From contig PHBH01000038.1 of NCBI GenBank assembly GCA_002840535.1, forward strand, positions 1-64,000: 64,000 bases of DNA, in the 5' to 3' direction. Of this stretch, positions 1 through 9,131 are shown in pieces. The stretch is from Deltaproteobacteria bacterium HGW-Deltaproteobacteria-15 (GTDB taxonomy: Bacteria > Desulfobacterota > DSM-4660 > Desulfatiglandales > HGW-15). Under the pieces are notes generated by a model. The model did no database searches, was not told the DNA's origin, and saw nothing but the letters and a program-made list of their open reading frames with translations. The position numbers and the translations under genes are program-made. Within the stretch, counting starts at the first letter, position 1; every line of letters starts with the position of its first letter.

Positions 1-469
1 CGCAGGTGAAGCAGACATCCGCCCACTCAGGGGCCACTCGAAGCCTGCTCGCCTTCGGGTTGATTGCAACGGGTTCCATCAACGCCCTCCTCTCTCCCTA
101 TATCCTACGAAGTTTGTATTTTTTGTATCCTCCCCGGAGCCTAATGTCAAATGGAAAAGCGATGCGGAACCGCCATTTTAGCATGTTTTCCTCCCAAACA
201 CCGAGCGGACGCCAAATGATTTCATGGTGCTTCCACCGAGGCATGAAAAGAGTCCGGCATATTGTTGAAGGCGAAGCAGGAAGTCTCCTTCCGAAGCTTG
301 GGGAGGCTGATCCTGCCCGATTCCGGATCACGCACGCCCCGCCAGGGAATAGTTAAAATATAGCTGGTATTTCAGTTGCCATCTCTCCCTTCCTGGTCTA
401 TAGTGCGGCCATCTTGAGATTTCTCATATCCCAGAGATTATAACGTGAAATTCACGAAGGAGGATGAAC
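1..469. other. Leading region without a recognised gene
   Basis: I see no recognisable gene here. An open frame runs along the plus strand from near base 6 to 356, but its translation is not like any family I know, has no convincing ribosome binding site and is matched by an equally long antisense frame. The last 50 bases hold the likely promoter and the Shine-Dalgarno sequence of the following acyl-CoA dehydrogenase gene. Confidence 0.5.
414..444 (+). promoter_or_regulatory. Possible sigma-70-like promoter of gdh
   Basis: TTGAGA at 414-419 and TATAAC at 439-444 are separated by 19 bases, slightly longer than ideal. They lie 25 bases before the preferred start codon at 470. This is a visual match only. 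Confidence 0.25.
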
Positions 470-1627
470 ATGGACTTTCAGCTCAGCGAAGAACTACAGA
501 TGTTGCGGGATATGGCACGCGATTTTGCGGCGGAAAAGATTGCTCCTTTTGCCGACAAATGGGATGAAGATCATTATTTCCCCTACGAGGAAGTAGTCAA
601 GCCAATGGGTGAGCTCGGCTTTTTCGGCACCGTTCTCCCCGAAGAATACGGCGGCAACGACATGGGGTGGCTTGCGGCGATCATTCTCACTGAAGAAATC
701 GCCCGGGCATCCGGCGCCCTGAGGGTTCAGATCAACATGCAGGCCCTTGGATGCGCCTTCACCATCTTTCGCTACGGCACGGACGAGTTGAAGAAGAAGT
801 ACATCCAGAAACTGGTGAGCGCGGAGTGGTTGGGCGGCTTCGCCATCACCGAGCCAAACGCGGGTTCGGACGTCATGGCCATGAAATCCACGGCCGTGGA
901 CAAGGGCGACCATTGGCTGATCAACGGGGGCAAGACCTGGATCTCGAATGCGTCGATTGCGGATGTCCTGATTTTTTACGCCTACACCGACAGGGCGGCC
1001 CGTGGAAAGGGGTTGAGCGCGTTCGTGATCGAGCCTAAGAACTTCAACGGCATCCATACCACCAACCTGGACAAGATGGGCATCCGATCTTCAGTCACCG
1101 GAGAGATCTACCTGGAAGACACCAAAGTCCCCAAGGGAAACATCCTGGGCAAACCGGGCGACGGCGCCAAGATCGTTTTCGGCTCGCTGAATCAGAGCCG
1201 GTTGTCGGCGGCGGCCGGCGGGATCGGTATGGCACAGGCATGCCTGGATGCGGCGACCGCCTACTGCAGGGAGAGAGAGCAGTTCGGCAAGAAGATAGGC
1301 GAATTCCAGATGAACCAGGATCTGATTGCCCAGATCGCCTGCGAGATCGAGGCCGCGCGTCTGGTGGTGTACAAGGCGGCCTGGCAGAAGGACCAGGGCA
1401 ACCTCGGCAACACCGTGGAAGTGGCCCAGGCGAAGTATCTGGCCGGAGAAGCGGCGATGAAGAGCTCCCAGGTGGCGATGAGGATCCTCGGCGCCTACGG
1501 ATACTCCACCGAATACCCCGTGGCCAGGCTCTACCGGGATGCCCCGAGCCACGCGATTGTGGAAGGTTCCACTAACGTCTGCAAGATGATCGTCGCTCAG
1601 AGCCAGCTGGATCTCGGGAAGAAGTAG
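470..1627 (+). CDS. Glutaryl-CoA dehydrogenase, non-decarboxylating type
   Basis: FAD-dependent acyl-CoA dehydrogenase predicted to oxidise glutaryl-CoA to glutaconyl-CoA in anaerobic benzoyl-CoA, lysine or tryptophan breakdown. The 385-aa product spans the whole family fold: N-terminal helical domain, middle beta domain with the ITEPNAGSD motif, and a C-terminal domain ending in the catalytic-base region VEGST. The catalytic Glu (residue 365) is preceded by Val. Decarboxylating enzymes have Tyr there, while the characterised non-decarboxylating enzyme of Desulfococcus has Val, and the overall sequence strongly resembles that enzyme as I remember it. The start at 470 is preferred over an in-frame ATG at 464, because AAGGAGG at 457-463 abuts 464 but sits six bases before 470. 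The next gene encodes the glutaconyl-CoA decarboxylase alpha subunit, which supports the assignment. Direct electron acceptor is presumably ETF, not seen here. Confidence 0.88.
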   Translation: MDFQLSEELQMLRDMARDFAAEKIAPFADKWDEDHYFPYEEVVKPMGELGFFGTVLPEEYGGNDMGWLAAIILTEEIARASGALRVQINMQALGCAFTIFRYGTDELKKKYIQKLVSAEWLGGFAITEPNAGSDVMAMKSTAVDKGDHWLINGGKTWISNASIADVLIFYAYTDRAARGKGLSAFVIEPKNFNGIHTTNLDKMGIRSSVTGEIYLEDTKVPKGNILGKPGDGAKIVFGSLNQSRLSAAAGGIGMAQACLDAATAYCREREQFGKKIGEFQMNQDLIAQIACEIEAARLVVYKAAWQKDQGNLGNTVEVAQAKYLAGEAAMKSSQVAMRILGAYGYSTEYPVARLYRDAPSHAIVEGSTNVCKMIVAQSQLDLGKK

Positions 1628-1656
1628 GAACCAGCCATTCTATTCGGTGATCTTTT

Positions 1657-1698
1657 CCTCCTCCGGAGAGGAGGAGATCTGCATCCGCATCCGGATGC
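1657..1698 (+). repeat. Two small palindromes between gdh and gcdA
   Basis: CTCCTC (1658-1663) pairs with GAGGAG (1668-1673) around a CGGA loop, and GCATCCGGATGC at 1687-1698 is a perfect 12-bp palindrome. They fill the 99-base gap inside the presumed operon and could set transcript processing or stability. No T-tract follows, so they do not look like a terminator. Confidence 0.4.
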
Positions 1699-1726
1699 AG
1701 GGAAATGAAAGAGGGAGAAAGAAAAG

Positions 1727-3457
1727 ATGAAGCCATATTTTGAGAAGATGACGCCTTTGGGCAAACCGCTTACGGAAAAGCAGAAGACGGACGCCCAGGA
1801 GAGTGTATCCCAGATCAGGGAAGTGGAAAAAGAAGTCGCCAAGGCGATCGAGGCGGTGAAAAATGCTGGAATTCCTGCGGAGATGATCAAGAAGAGAGGC
1901 CAGACCACGGTGTGGGAAAGGATCGAACACCTGGTGGATCCGGGCTCGTGGTGCCCTCTCCATACCTTGTATAATCCCCTGTTCAATGAGGAAGGCACCA
2001 CCGGCGTTATCGACGGCCTTGCCAAGATCAACGGCAAATGGTGCGTGGTCATCGGTTTCGACAACAAGGTCATGGCCGGGGCCTGGATCGCGGGACAGGC
2101 GGACAACCAGCTCAGGGTGACGGACATGGCCAAAAGGCTTCATGTTCCCCTGGTTTGGATCGTGAACTGCAGCGGCGTGAAGCTGCCTGAGCAGGAAGAG
2201 GTCTATGCCAATCGAAGAGGCAACGGCACCACCTTTTTCCGTCATGCCGAGCTCGAAAAATTGGGCGTACCGGTCCTTGCGGGAATCTACGGCACAAATC
2301 CTGCGGGCGGCGGTTATCAGGGAATCAGCCCCACCATCCTCATCGCACACAAGGATGCCAACATTGCGGTCGGCGGCGGCGGGATAGTGAGCGGGATGAG
2401 CCCCAAGGGATTTTTCGATGAAGAGGGCGCCGAGCAACTGATAGAGGCTACCAGGCACTTCAAGGAAGTGCCGCCCGGCAGCGTCAGGATACACTATAAT
2501 GAAACGGGATTTTTCAAAGAGGTCTACGACACCGAATTCGAGGTCCTGGATGCGGTCAAGAAATATGTGGATATGTGCCCGTCCTACGATCCCGCCTTTT
2601 TCAGGGTGGCGGAGCCGAAAGAGCCGAAGTTCTCCGGCGACGAGGAGTACCTCGTAGCCTTCAATCAGAAGCGCGGCTACAATTTTCTCGAACTCCTCGC
2701 CAGGATCTTCGACAACAGCGAGCACATGGAGTTTCGACCCGGTTACGGACCCGAGGTCTACACCGGGCTTGCCAAGATCGACGGTTTTCTGGTGGGTTTT
2801 ATCGGAAACATCCAGGGGTTCCTGGGCGCCAAATATCCCGAGTATGCTCCCTACCCCGGCGTGGGCGGCAAGCTCTACCGACAGGGACTCATCAAGATGA
2901 ACGAGTTCGTGACCCTTTGCGGCCGGGACAGGATCCCGATCGTGTGGTTCCAGGACACCTCGGGAATCGATGTGGGGGATATCGCGGAAAAGGCCGAGCT
3001 GCTGGGGTTGGGACAGTCCCTGATCTACTCCATCGAGCAGACGGATGTGCCCATGATATGCATTATCCTGCGCAAAGGCACCGCAGCCGCGCACTACATC
3101 ATGGGGGGCCCGACTGCCAACAACCACAATGCTTTCACCCTGGGAACGCCGACCACCGAGATCTACGTCATGCACGGAGAGACCGCGGCTTCCGCTTCTT
3201 ATGCAAGACGGCTGGTCAAGGAAAAGGACGCGGGCAAACCGATCAAGCCGATCATCGACAAGATGAACGAACTGGCCCAGGAGTATTACAGAAAATCGAG
3301 GCCCATCTACTGCGCGAACAGGGGCTTTGTGGATGAGATCGTCTCTTTCAAGGATCTCAGAAAGTACATCGTCGCCTTCACAGGCGCCGCCTACAGAAAT
3401 CCCACCTCCATCTGCCCCCATCATCACATGATGCTCCCCAGGATTATCAAGGGATAG
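1727..3457 (+). CDS. gcdA: Glutaconyl-CoA decarboxylase, alpha (carboxyltransferase) subunit
   Basis: The 576-aa protein has the two tandem crotonase-like halves of biotin-dependent carboxyltransferases and the length of the Acidaminococcus GcdA (about 587 aa). It would move the carboxyl group of glutaconyl-CoA to a biotin carrier; decarboxylation of carboxybiotin by the membrane beta subunit then drives sodium export. Glycine-rich oxyanion segments are visible (GTNPAGGGYQG near residue 190, HYIMGGPT near 455). A purine-rich site (GAGGGAGA, 1711-1718) precedes the ATG. It lies 99 bases after gdh on the same strand, giving the two-step conversion of glutaryl-CoA to crotonyl-CoA. The beta, gamma (biotin carrier) and delta subunits are not nearby and must be elsewhere if the pump is complete. 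The confidence is high for the family and good for the substrate because of the neighbour. Confidence 0.88.
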   Translation: MKPYFEKMTPLGKPLTEKQKTDAQESVSQIREVEKEVAKAIEAVKNAGIPAEMIKKRGQTTVWERIEHLVDPGSWCPLHTLYNPLFNEEGTTGVIDGLAKINGKWCVVIGFDNKVMAGAWIAGQADNQLRVTDMAKRLHVPLVWIVNCSGVKLPEQEEVYANRRGNGTTFFRHAELEKLGVPVLAGIYGTNPAGGGYQGISPTILIAHKDANIAVGGGGIVSGMSPKGFFDEEGAEQLIEATRHFKEVPPGSVRIHYNETGFFKEVYDTEFEVLDAVKKYVDMCPSYDPAFFRVAEPKEPKFSGDEEYLVAFNQKRGYNFLELLARIFDNSEHMEFRPGYGPEVYTGLAKIDGFLVGFIGNIQGFLGAKYPEYAPYPGVGGKLYRQGLIKMNEFVTLCGRDRIPIVWFQDTSGIDVGDIAEKAELLGLGQSLIYSIEQTDVPMICIILRKGTAAAHYIMGGPTANNHNAFTLGTPTTEIYVMHGETAASASYARRLVKEKDAGKPIKPIIDKMNELAQEYYRKSRPIYCANRGFVDEIVSFKDLRKYIVAFTGAAYRNPTSICPHHHMMLPRIIKG

Positions 3458-3465
3458 GAACTTCG

Positions 3466-3548
3466 GGAAGGTCGCCGCACTTGCGTCGACCTTCCTCCAG
3501 GCAATGAAGGGAGAATAAAGGCAGGGCCAAGAAACCCTGCCTTTTTTT
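3466..3548 (+). terminator. Rho-independent terminator after gcdA
   Basis: GGCAGGG (3520-3526) pairs with CCCTGCC (3535-3541) across an 8-base loop, and the stem extends by A-T pairs into a run of seven T (3542-3548). Just upstream a second hairpin, GGAAGGTCG (3466-3474) with CGACCTTCC (3487-3495), precedes it. Together they end the gdh-gcdA transcript. Confidence 0.85.
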
Positions 3549-3706
3549 AAGTCGATATCAAGCGGAAGCGCACGAGACCTTCCACTGCGCTCCGAGCCGC
3601 TGCATGTAGGAGCGAGCTCCTGCAAGTGTGTTGCAGGTCTTCAGTAGACATCCTTGCAAAAATCGATTATTGAAGTCTGTGATCCCGGCCTTGAAAAAAG
3701 AGGAGT

Positions 3707-4606
3707 ATGAAAATTAAACTATTTCTTTTGTTGGTCATAGGTTTTTGGGGACTGTCCGGGACGGCATTTCCTTCGGACAGCTCTTCCAAGGAGTTCCAGG
3801 CGTTCTTGAAAGAATTGAAAAATCGATTTTCTGAATATGGCTGGACCGATCTGAAACCTGAAGGGATCGAGTGGGAATATCACAGGACGACGCCCGGGAG
3901 AAGACCGCTATTCTTTTTTCCTTTCGGCAGCGGCACCGAGAATTGCACTCTTCTGCTTGGGACGGTTCATGGGGATGAAATACCCACGGCATACGTCCTT
4001 TTCAAGCTCGCAGAGCATTTGAAGGAAAACCCGGACCTCTACAAAGAAAGGTGCATCGTGGTCGCGCCCCTGGTCAACCCTGACGGATTTCTGGCGAATC
4101 CGCCCAAAAGGGTGAACTCAAGGGGGATCGACCCGAACCGCAATTTCCCGACCAGGGGATGGAAAGATGATGCGCTTAAACAGTGGCAGCGAGCAGGTCG
4201 AAACAAGAGATACTACCCGGGTCAGAAACCGGGCAGCGAGAGTGAAACCGGTTTTCAGACTGCGCTGATCAACAGATTCAAGCCCCAGAAGATCCTGAGC
4301 CTTCACTCTCCACTGAACTTCTATGATTATGACGGGCCTTCCGTCGGGCTGAACGACTTTGAAAAATGGCTGGAGAAGATCAGCAAGGAAACAAACCACC
4401 CCATGAAAAAACTTGGCGTCTACCCCGGGTCCCTGGGAAATTATGCCGGCTTTGAAAGGGACATCTTTGTGGTAACGCTTGAGCTCCCCTCTTCCGACCC
4501 GCGGATGGGAGCGCAATACTACTCCCAGTTCAAATCGGCCGTGGGCAAGTTCGTCCGGTTGGGCATAAATGGGGGAAAGCCGATGCAGAGTCCGGTTCCT
4601 GAGTGA
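3707..4606 (+). CDS. Exported M14-family zinc carboxypeptidase (MpaA-like)
   Basis: A 299-aa protein with an N-terminal signal peptide (hydrophobic residues 5-20). The zinc carboxypeptidase signature is complete: zinc ligands His88 and Glu91 in HGDE, substrate-binding DPNRNF around residue 142-147, third zinc ligand His200 in LSLHSP, and catalytic Glu259 in VTLELP. The short form and the HGDE/DPNRNF pattern resemble MpaA/YqgT-type enzymes that cut gamma-D-glutamyl-diaminopimelate bonds in murein peptides, so a role in cell-wall peptide trimming in the periplasm is likely; that substrate is inferred. A GAGGAG site lies just before the ATG. The gene stands alone between a terminator upstream and a convergent gene downstream. 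Confidence 0.8.
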   Translation: MKIKLFLLLVIGFWGLSGTAFPSDSSSKEFQAFLKELKNRFSEYGWTDLKPEGIEWEYHRTTPGRRPLFFFPFGSGTENCTLLLGTVHGDEIPTAYVLFKLAEHLKENPDLYKERCIVVAPLVNPDGFLANPPKRVNSRGIDPNRNFPTRGWKDDALKQWQRAGRNKRYYPGQKPGSESETGFQTALINRFKPQKILSLHSPLNFYDYDGPSVGLNDFEKWLEKISKETNHPMKKLGVYPGSLGNYAGFERDIFVVTLELPSSDPRMGAQYYSQFKSAVGKFVRLGINGGKPMQSPVPE

Positions 4607-4703
4607 AGCGCCGGAGCGGGTGGCCTCAGGCGACCCCCTGGAAGGCGGTTGGCCTCGAATCTATCCATGGCCTGAGGTTCTACCGATCCGGGGTGAGGGG
4701 GAC

Positions 4704-4765
4704 GCTTGAAAATCCGAATATCGAATATCGAAATTCGAAACAAACAAATTCTAATTTTCAAAAGA
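4704..4765. repeat. AT-rich ATATCGAA repeat tract
   Basis: Between two convergent genes, a short tract repeats the unit AATATCGAA with variants (from about 4712), then turns into an A/T-rich tail. It resembles the other low-complexity intergenic repeats of this window in style, but not in sequence. Confidence 0.35.
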
Positions 4766-4790
4766 GAGAAACTGGAGCAGGTAAACCTCT

Positions 4791-6032
4791 TCAGAGAGCG
4801 TCGGCCTTTGCTCTTGCGGACACCGCACTTGCAGCAATGAACCCGCTTGTCCATGCATGCTGAAGGTTAAAGCCGCCGGTCAGGCCGTCCACATCCAGGA
4901 TCTCCCCGGCGAAGAAAAGGTTCTCCCGTTTCCTGCTCATCATAGTGTTCACATCGACCTCGCTCACTCTTATGCCGCCTGCCGTGACGAACTCCTCCTT
5001 GAAGGTCGTCTTCCCTCTGACGGCGAATTGCTGCGCGGAAAGACTCCTGATGAGCCTGTTCAGTTGCCTGCCCTGCAACTCGCTCCAGCGGTGCTCCGGA
5101 TTTATTCCGGACTGCTGCAGCACGTATTCCCAAAACCGCTGGGGCAGCGCAAAGGGATTGCCATTGCGCAGTTTTCGTCCTGCCGCTTGAGAGCGGCGGC
5201 TTTGCAGGAGGGTGCGCAACTCGTCTTCATGCAGGCCGGGTATCCAGTTCACACGGACCCCGAAATCATATCGCATCGCCGCCAGCTCCCGGGCGCCCCA
5301 GGCGCTCAGGTTGAGAATCACAGGACCGCTCATCCCCCAGTGAGTGAAGAGCAATGGCCCTCGCTCCTGCAGCCTGGTTCCAATCACCTTGACCGATGCG
5401 TCCTGCACGGCAATGCCCTTCAAAGAAGCGGTGCCGCTCCCCGGCATATTGAACGTGAACAGGGACGGGACAGGGGGCTCGATGGTATGGCCCATTTCCT
5501 GTAACCAGGAAAACGTACCGGCTCTCGGGTACCCGCCGCACGCGATGCAGACAAAATCGGCATCAATCCTGCGGTTTCCACATTGCACCTGCCAAAGCCC
5601 CCTGGTCCCCAAAAGCCGATTCACTTCCGTGTGCGTCACCACCTCCACTCGATAAAGCTCCGCCTCGCGCTGAAGGCAGTCGACGATGGTCTGGGAGGAA
5701 TCCGTTGAGGGAAACATCCTGCCGTCGGGTTCCTGCTTGATCCTCACACCGCGCTCCTGGAACCAGAGAACCAGGTCCGTTCTAAAGAACCTGTGGAATG
5801 CCTTCCTCACAAAGTTCTTTCCCCGCGGATAGCGGTCGGCCATCTCCGCTATATCGAAAGAGCCGTTCGTGAGATTGCACCTGCCTCCCCCGCTCACCTT
5901 TAATTTCGACAAAGGCTCCCCGCTCTTTTCGACCATGATCACATCCAGGAAGGAATTCATTCTTGCAGCATTCACGGCGCAGAAGAACCCGGCCGGGCCG
6001 GCCCCCACAACGATCAGTTTCCACTTCTTCAT
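4791..6032 (-). CDS. BaiN/HI0933-family FAD-dependent oxidoreductase
   Basis: The 414-aa flavoprotein begins with the Rossmann FAD-binding motif VVGAGPAG (residues 8-15), has the family motif KVSGGGRCNLTN near residue 45, and ends with the GLTGGFNLQHAWTSG block that closes the FAD site. These mark the HI0933/YhiN/BaiN family of NAD(P)/FAD oxidoreductases, whose physiological substrates are mostly unknown. The start at 6032 is chosen because AGAGGAGG lies about ten bases upstream on the minus strand; a longer frame to 6122 has a non-conserved N-terminus. The gene converges on the carboxypeptidase and has no obvious operon partner. Confidence 0.82.
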   Translation of the reverse strand: MKKWKLIVVGAGPAGFFCAVNAARMNSFLDVIMVEKSGEPLSKLKVSGGGRCNLTNGSFDIAEMADRYPRGKNFVRKAFHRFFRTDLVLWFQERGVRIKQEPDGRMFPSTDSSQTIVDCLQREAELYRVEVVTHTEVNRLLGTRGLWQVQCGNRRIDADFVCIACGGYPRAGTFSWLQEMGHTIEPPVPSLFTFNMPGSGTASLKGIAVQDASVKVIGTRLQERGPLLFTHWGMSGPVILNLSAWGARELAAMRYDFGVRVNWIPGLHEDELRTLLQSRRSQAAGRKLRNGNPFALPQRFWEYVLQQSGINPEHRWSELQGRQLNRLIRSLSAQQFAVRGKTTFKEEFVTAGGIRVSEVDVNTMMSRKRENLFFAGEILDVDGLTGGFNLQHAWTSGFIAASAVSARAKADAL

Positions 6033-6330
6033 CCCGACCAGACCTCCTCTTGTGAGAAAATCCTTTCCGCCCCCCTCTAACTCCCCCCGACCCCCTCTAA
6101 ATCTAGTATCCCCATCAGACACGGTTCAGAGTTATCGGACAGCACGCTGAATACGATTTGACGGCCTCCAGGTGGATCGCACTTCATGGTGAAATGCAAT
6201 CCTTGCGCGCGCCGCACATTTCGTATTATCCTCATCTCTCATAAGAAGACCAGACTTTTAGCACGAAGTTGATCTCTGAGGACATCCGGTCTATGATCCC
6301 GAAACAGGCTGGATTCAAATTGGATTTTTC

Positions 6331-6475
6331 TTTCACAGAGCGCACAGGGACGCGGAGATTTCGCAAGACGATTCGCGCAAAACTGCGACGAGGTGATCAT
6401 GCTCCTCTCTGCTGCCTCTGCGTTCACGAGCGAAGCCCCGCCAGGGCGGGACAAGCGGGCGAGAGACACTTCTTT
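6331..6475. repeat. Dispersed CACAGAG/GAGCGAAGC repeat, copy 1
   Basis: The left part holds CACAGAGCGCACAGGGACGC (from 6334); the right part (from 6404) reads CTCTCTGCTGCCTCTGCG followed by a segment ending GCGGGCGAGAG, interrupted by GCCCCGCCAGGGCGGG. The two parts are roughly inverted copies around a weak internal stem. It fills the gap before livH and belongs to the family also seen at 9.86, 36.9, 41.2, 49.5, 51.5 and 59.1 kb. Confidence 0.6.
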
Positions 6476-6532
6476 AGTCTGCAGCGAAAGCAAACAATCC
6501 TCTGCTTAGCAGGAGGGTCGTAAGAGCAGCTC

Positions 6533-7402
6533 ATGGATATTCTGGCGATCATCCCCATTCAGTTCCTGCACGGTCTTGTTTATGGGATGCTTCTCTTTCT
6601 GGTCTCGTCCGGCCTGACCCTCATCTTCGGCATGATGGGGGTGCTCAACTTTGCCCACGGCGCTCTCTACATGCTTGGCGCCTATTTTTCCTTCAGCATT
6701 CTGAGATGGACCGGCCATTTCTGGTTGTCCATGCTCATCGCGCCCCTGCTTGTAGGCGGCCTCGGGGTTCTGATCGAGCGATTCCTGCTTAGAAAAGTGC
6801 ACCGTTTCGGCCACGCCCATGAATTGCTTCTCACTTTCGGCCTTGCCTATATCATCGAAGAGCTGGTCAAATGGATCTGGGGCAATCAGCCGCTCATGGT
6901 GGAAATCCCCGGGATTCTGGCAGGCTCGGTCCAGTTTCTGGGAATCACCTACCCCACTTATCGGCTTTTCATTTTACTGATTTCGGCGATCGTGTTCTCT
7001 GTCCTTTTCATCATCCTCTTTAAGACCAGAGCCGGGATCATCGTGATGGCCGCCGTCTCGAGGTCGGAGATGGTGAATGCGCTGGGCATAAATGTGCCCC
7101 TGGTGTTCATGGGGCTTTTCGGTGTGGGAGGGGCACTGGCCGGGCTTGCCGGGGTGATCGGCGGACCTTACCTGATCACCAACCCTGCCATGGCTGCAAC
7201 CATCATCATCGATCTTTTCGTGGTCATCGTTGTGGGCGGACTCGGATCGCTTCAGGGCGCCCTGCTCGCCTCGTTTCTTATTGGAGAGCTCCAGTCATTC
7301 GGCATCCTGTTTGTGCCGCAAATGGCAATTGCATTCGAGTTCCTGCTCATGGCGCTGGTTCTCATTGTCAAACCCGAAGGGTTGCTGGGGGAAAAAACCT
7401 GA
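6533..7402 (+). CDS. livH: Branched-chain amino acid ABC transporter permease LivH-like
   Basis: A 289-aa polytopic inner-membrane protein with eight or so hydrophobic helices and the family signature GVLNFAHGALYMLGAY near residue 40. It is first in a tight livHMGF operon: its TGA overlaps the ATG of the next permease by one base. An AGGAGGG sequence lies 15 bases before the ATG, a little far. Substrates of this family range over branched-chain amino acids, amides, urea and aromatic acids, so the exact solute is not shown by the sequence. Confidence 0.88.
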   Translation: MDILAIIPIQFLHGLVYGMLLFLVSSGLTLIFGMMGVLNFAHGALYMLGAYFSFSILRWTGHFWLSMLIAPLLVGGLGVLIERFLLRKVHRFGHAHELLLTFGLAYIIEELVKWIWGNQPLMVEIPGILAGSVQFLGITYPTYRLFILLISAIVFSVLFIILFKTRAGIIVMAAVSRSEMVNALGINVPLVFMGLFGVGGALAGLAGVIGGPYLITNPAMAATIIIDLFVVIVVGGLGSLQGALLASFLIGELQSFGILFVPQMAIAFEFLLMALVLIVKPEGLLGEKT

Positions 7403-8373
7403 TGCGCTCCCGTTCCGGCTGGATCAGATTCGCACTGGTCATTGTCCTGCTCCTGATGCTTCCCGTGCTCATCTCCGAGTACCGGATGAATCTTGCCATT
7501 ACCATCATGATCTATTCGGTTTTCGCTCTGAGCTACAACCTGCTTTTCGGACAGGGAGGACTGTTGTCGTTCGGGCATGCGGCGTACTTCGGATTCGGTG
7601 CATATGCCTGTGTAATCCTGGTCAAACAGCTTTCCCTTCCGCTGCCGCTTGCCATCGTTCTGGGCGGGGTGGCCGGCTGTCTGCTGGGGCTCCTTTTCGG
7701 CATTTTCGTGGTCCGCATGCGGGGCGTCTCCTTTGCCTTGCTGACCCTTGCCTTCAATCAACTGATCTACGTCACGGCCGAGAAATGGCGCGCGGTCACA
7801 GGGGGCGAGGACGGGCTCGCCTTTGTGCGGCCCGGCTTTCACATCGCCGGTTTCAAGATCGACCTTTATGCTACGATCAACTGGTACTACTTCGTGCTCC
7901 TGGTCAGTCTCTTGTGCGTGGGATTCCTCTGGTATTTCACTTTCACGCCTCTGGGTCGCTTGAATTTCTGCATGAGGGAAAATGAGGAACGCGCGAAGTT
8001 CGTAGGCTACAACACCTACACCGCACGTCTGGCCATTTATGTGATCTCCGGGTTCTTCGCGGGCATTGCAGGCGCAATGGCATCTTCCTTTCAGGAGTTC
8101 GTCTCGACCACCTATATCAATCTCGACAAGGCAACCGACGTCCTGATGATGACATTTATCGGCGGCGGAGGAACCTTCCTCGGTCCGATCATCGGTGCTT
8201 TCGCCCTTACCCTTATCAACGACCTGCTGAGCACCTGGATGGAGAGATGGGCCATTGTACAGGGGATCCTGTTCATCCTTCTGGTGCTCTATGCGCCCAA
8301 CGGTCTTTCGGGCCTGTATTTGACCCTGAGAGACCGGTGGTCCAGACGCGCTGCAGTGGAGCACGCAAGATGA
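7402..8373 (+). CDS. livM: Branched-chain amino acid ABC transporter permease LivM-like
   Basis: A 323-aa second permease subunit with about nine membrane segments and the LivM signature GGLLSFGHAAYFGFGAY near residue 50, plus the conserved cytoplasmic loop with TPLGR near 180 and the GGGGTFLGPIIGA stretch near 255. It overlaps livH by one base and livG by four (ATGA), which suggests translational coupling. It pairs with LivH to make the membrane channel. Confidence 0.88.
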   Translation: MRSRSGWIRFALVIVLLLMLPVLISEYRMNLAITIMIYSVFALSYNLLFGQGGLLSFGHAAYFGFGAYACVILVKQLSLPLPLAIVLGGVAGCLLGLLFGIFVVRMRGVSFALLTLAFNQLIYVTAEKWRAVTGGEDGLAFVRPGFHIAGFKIDLYATINWYYFVLLVSLLCVGFLWYFTFTPLGRLNFCMRENEERAKFVGYNTYTARLAIYVISGFFAGIAGAMASSFQEFVSTTYINLDKATDVLMMTFIGGGGTFLGPIIGAFALTLINDLLSTWMERWAIVQGILFILLVLYAPNGLSGLYLTLRDRWSRRAAVEHAR

Positions 8374-9131
8374 TGCCTGGGGACGTGCTTCTCGACATCC
8401 AGGGAGTGTTCAAGGATTTTCGCGGCGTCGAGGTGATCAGGAATCTGAGCCTCAAGGTTCGCAAGGGGGAGCGCCACGCCGTGATCGGACCAAACGGCGC
8501 TGGGAAAACCACTCTCTTCAACCTGATCACGGGACGGTACACGCCGACCAGCGGGAACATATTCTTCAAGGGCCGGCGAATCTCCGGGCTGAGTCCTCAT
8601 CGCATCAACCGTTTGGGGATCTCCCGCTCCTTTCAGATCACCAATCTCTTTCCCGGGCTGAGTGTGTTCGAGAACATCCGATCTGCCGTTCTTTCCAAGA
8701 AGGGTATCCGCTGGTCCCTGGTTCGCCGCGTCGATCGAATGAAGGACGTCAACGAAGAGACCGCCGCGATTCTTTCATTGATTCACCTTTCATCCCAGAG
8801 CAGCCGCCTTGCGGGCTCGCTGGACTACGGCGCTCAACGCGCGCTGGAGATCGGCATCTCGCTGGCAACCGATCCGGAGTTGATCATGCTCGATGAACCT
8901 ACAGCCGGCATGTCTATCGAAGAGACCCGGGAGATCGTTCGAATGGTGGATACCACCACACGCGGCAAGGCCCTGGTCATCATCGAACACGATATGGAGG
9001 TGGTTTTCTCCCTGGCGGATACCATCACAGTCATTCACTACGGCACCGTACTGGCTTCCGGATCTCCGGCCGAGATCCGGAATGACTCTCTGGTCAAGGA
9101 GGCCTACCTCGGAGAACGCTGGGTATGTTAG
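8370..9131 (+). CDS. livG: Branched-chain amino acid ABC transporter ATPase LivG-like
   Basis: The 253-aa ATPase has Walker A GPNGAGKTT, the LivG-type signature region DYGAQRALEI (a YG-x-QR form in place of LSGGQ, normal for LivG) and Walker B LIMLDEPTAG. The ATG at 8370 overlaps the livM stop by four bases; a longer in-frame extension to 8247 lies wholly inside livM and is not conserved. It overlaps livF by seven bases. Confidence 0.88.
   Translation: MMPGDVLLDIQGVFKDFRGVEVIRNLSLKVRKGERHAVIGPNGAGKTTLFNLITGRYTPTSGNIFFKGRRISGLSPHRINRLGISRSFQITNLFPGLSVFENIRSAVLSKKGIRWSLVRRVDRMKDVNEETAAILSLIHLSSQSSRLAGSLDYGAQRALEIGISLATDPELIMLDEPTAGMSIEETREIVRMVDTTTRGKALVIIEHDMEVVFSLADTITVIHYGTVLASGSPAEIRNDSLVKEAYLGERWVC

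Noticed and set aside
6-356. Open plus-strand frame at the left edge
   Set aside because: No ribosome binding site, no family resemblance, and an antisense frame of similar quality.
1640-3625. 661-codon open frame on the minus strand
   Set aside because: It is antisense to gcdA, whose product matches a known family over its full length; the antisense protein looks random.
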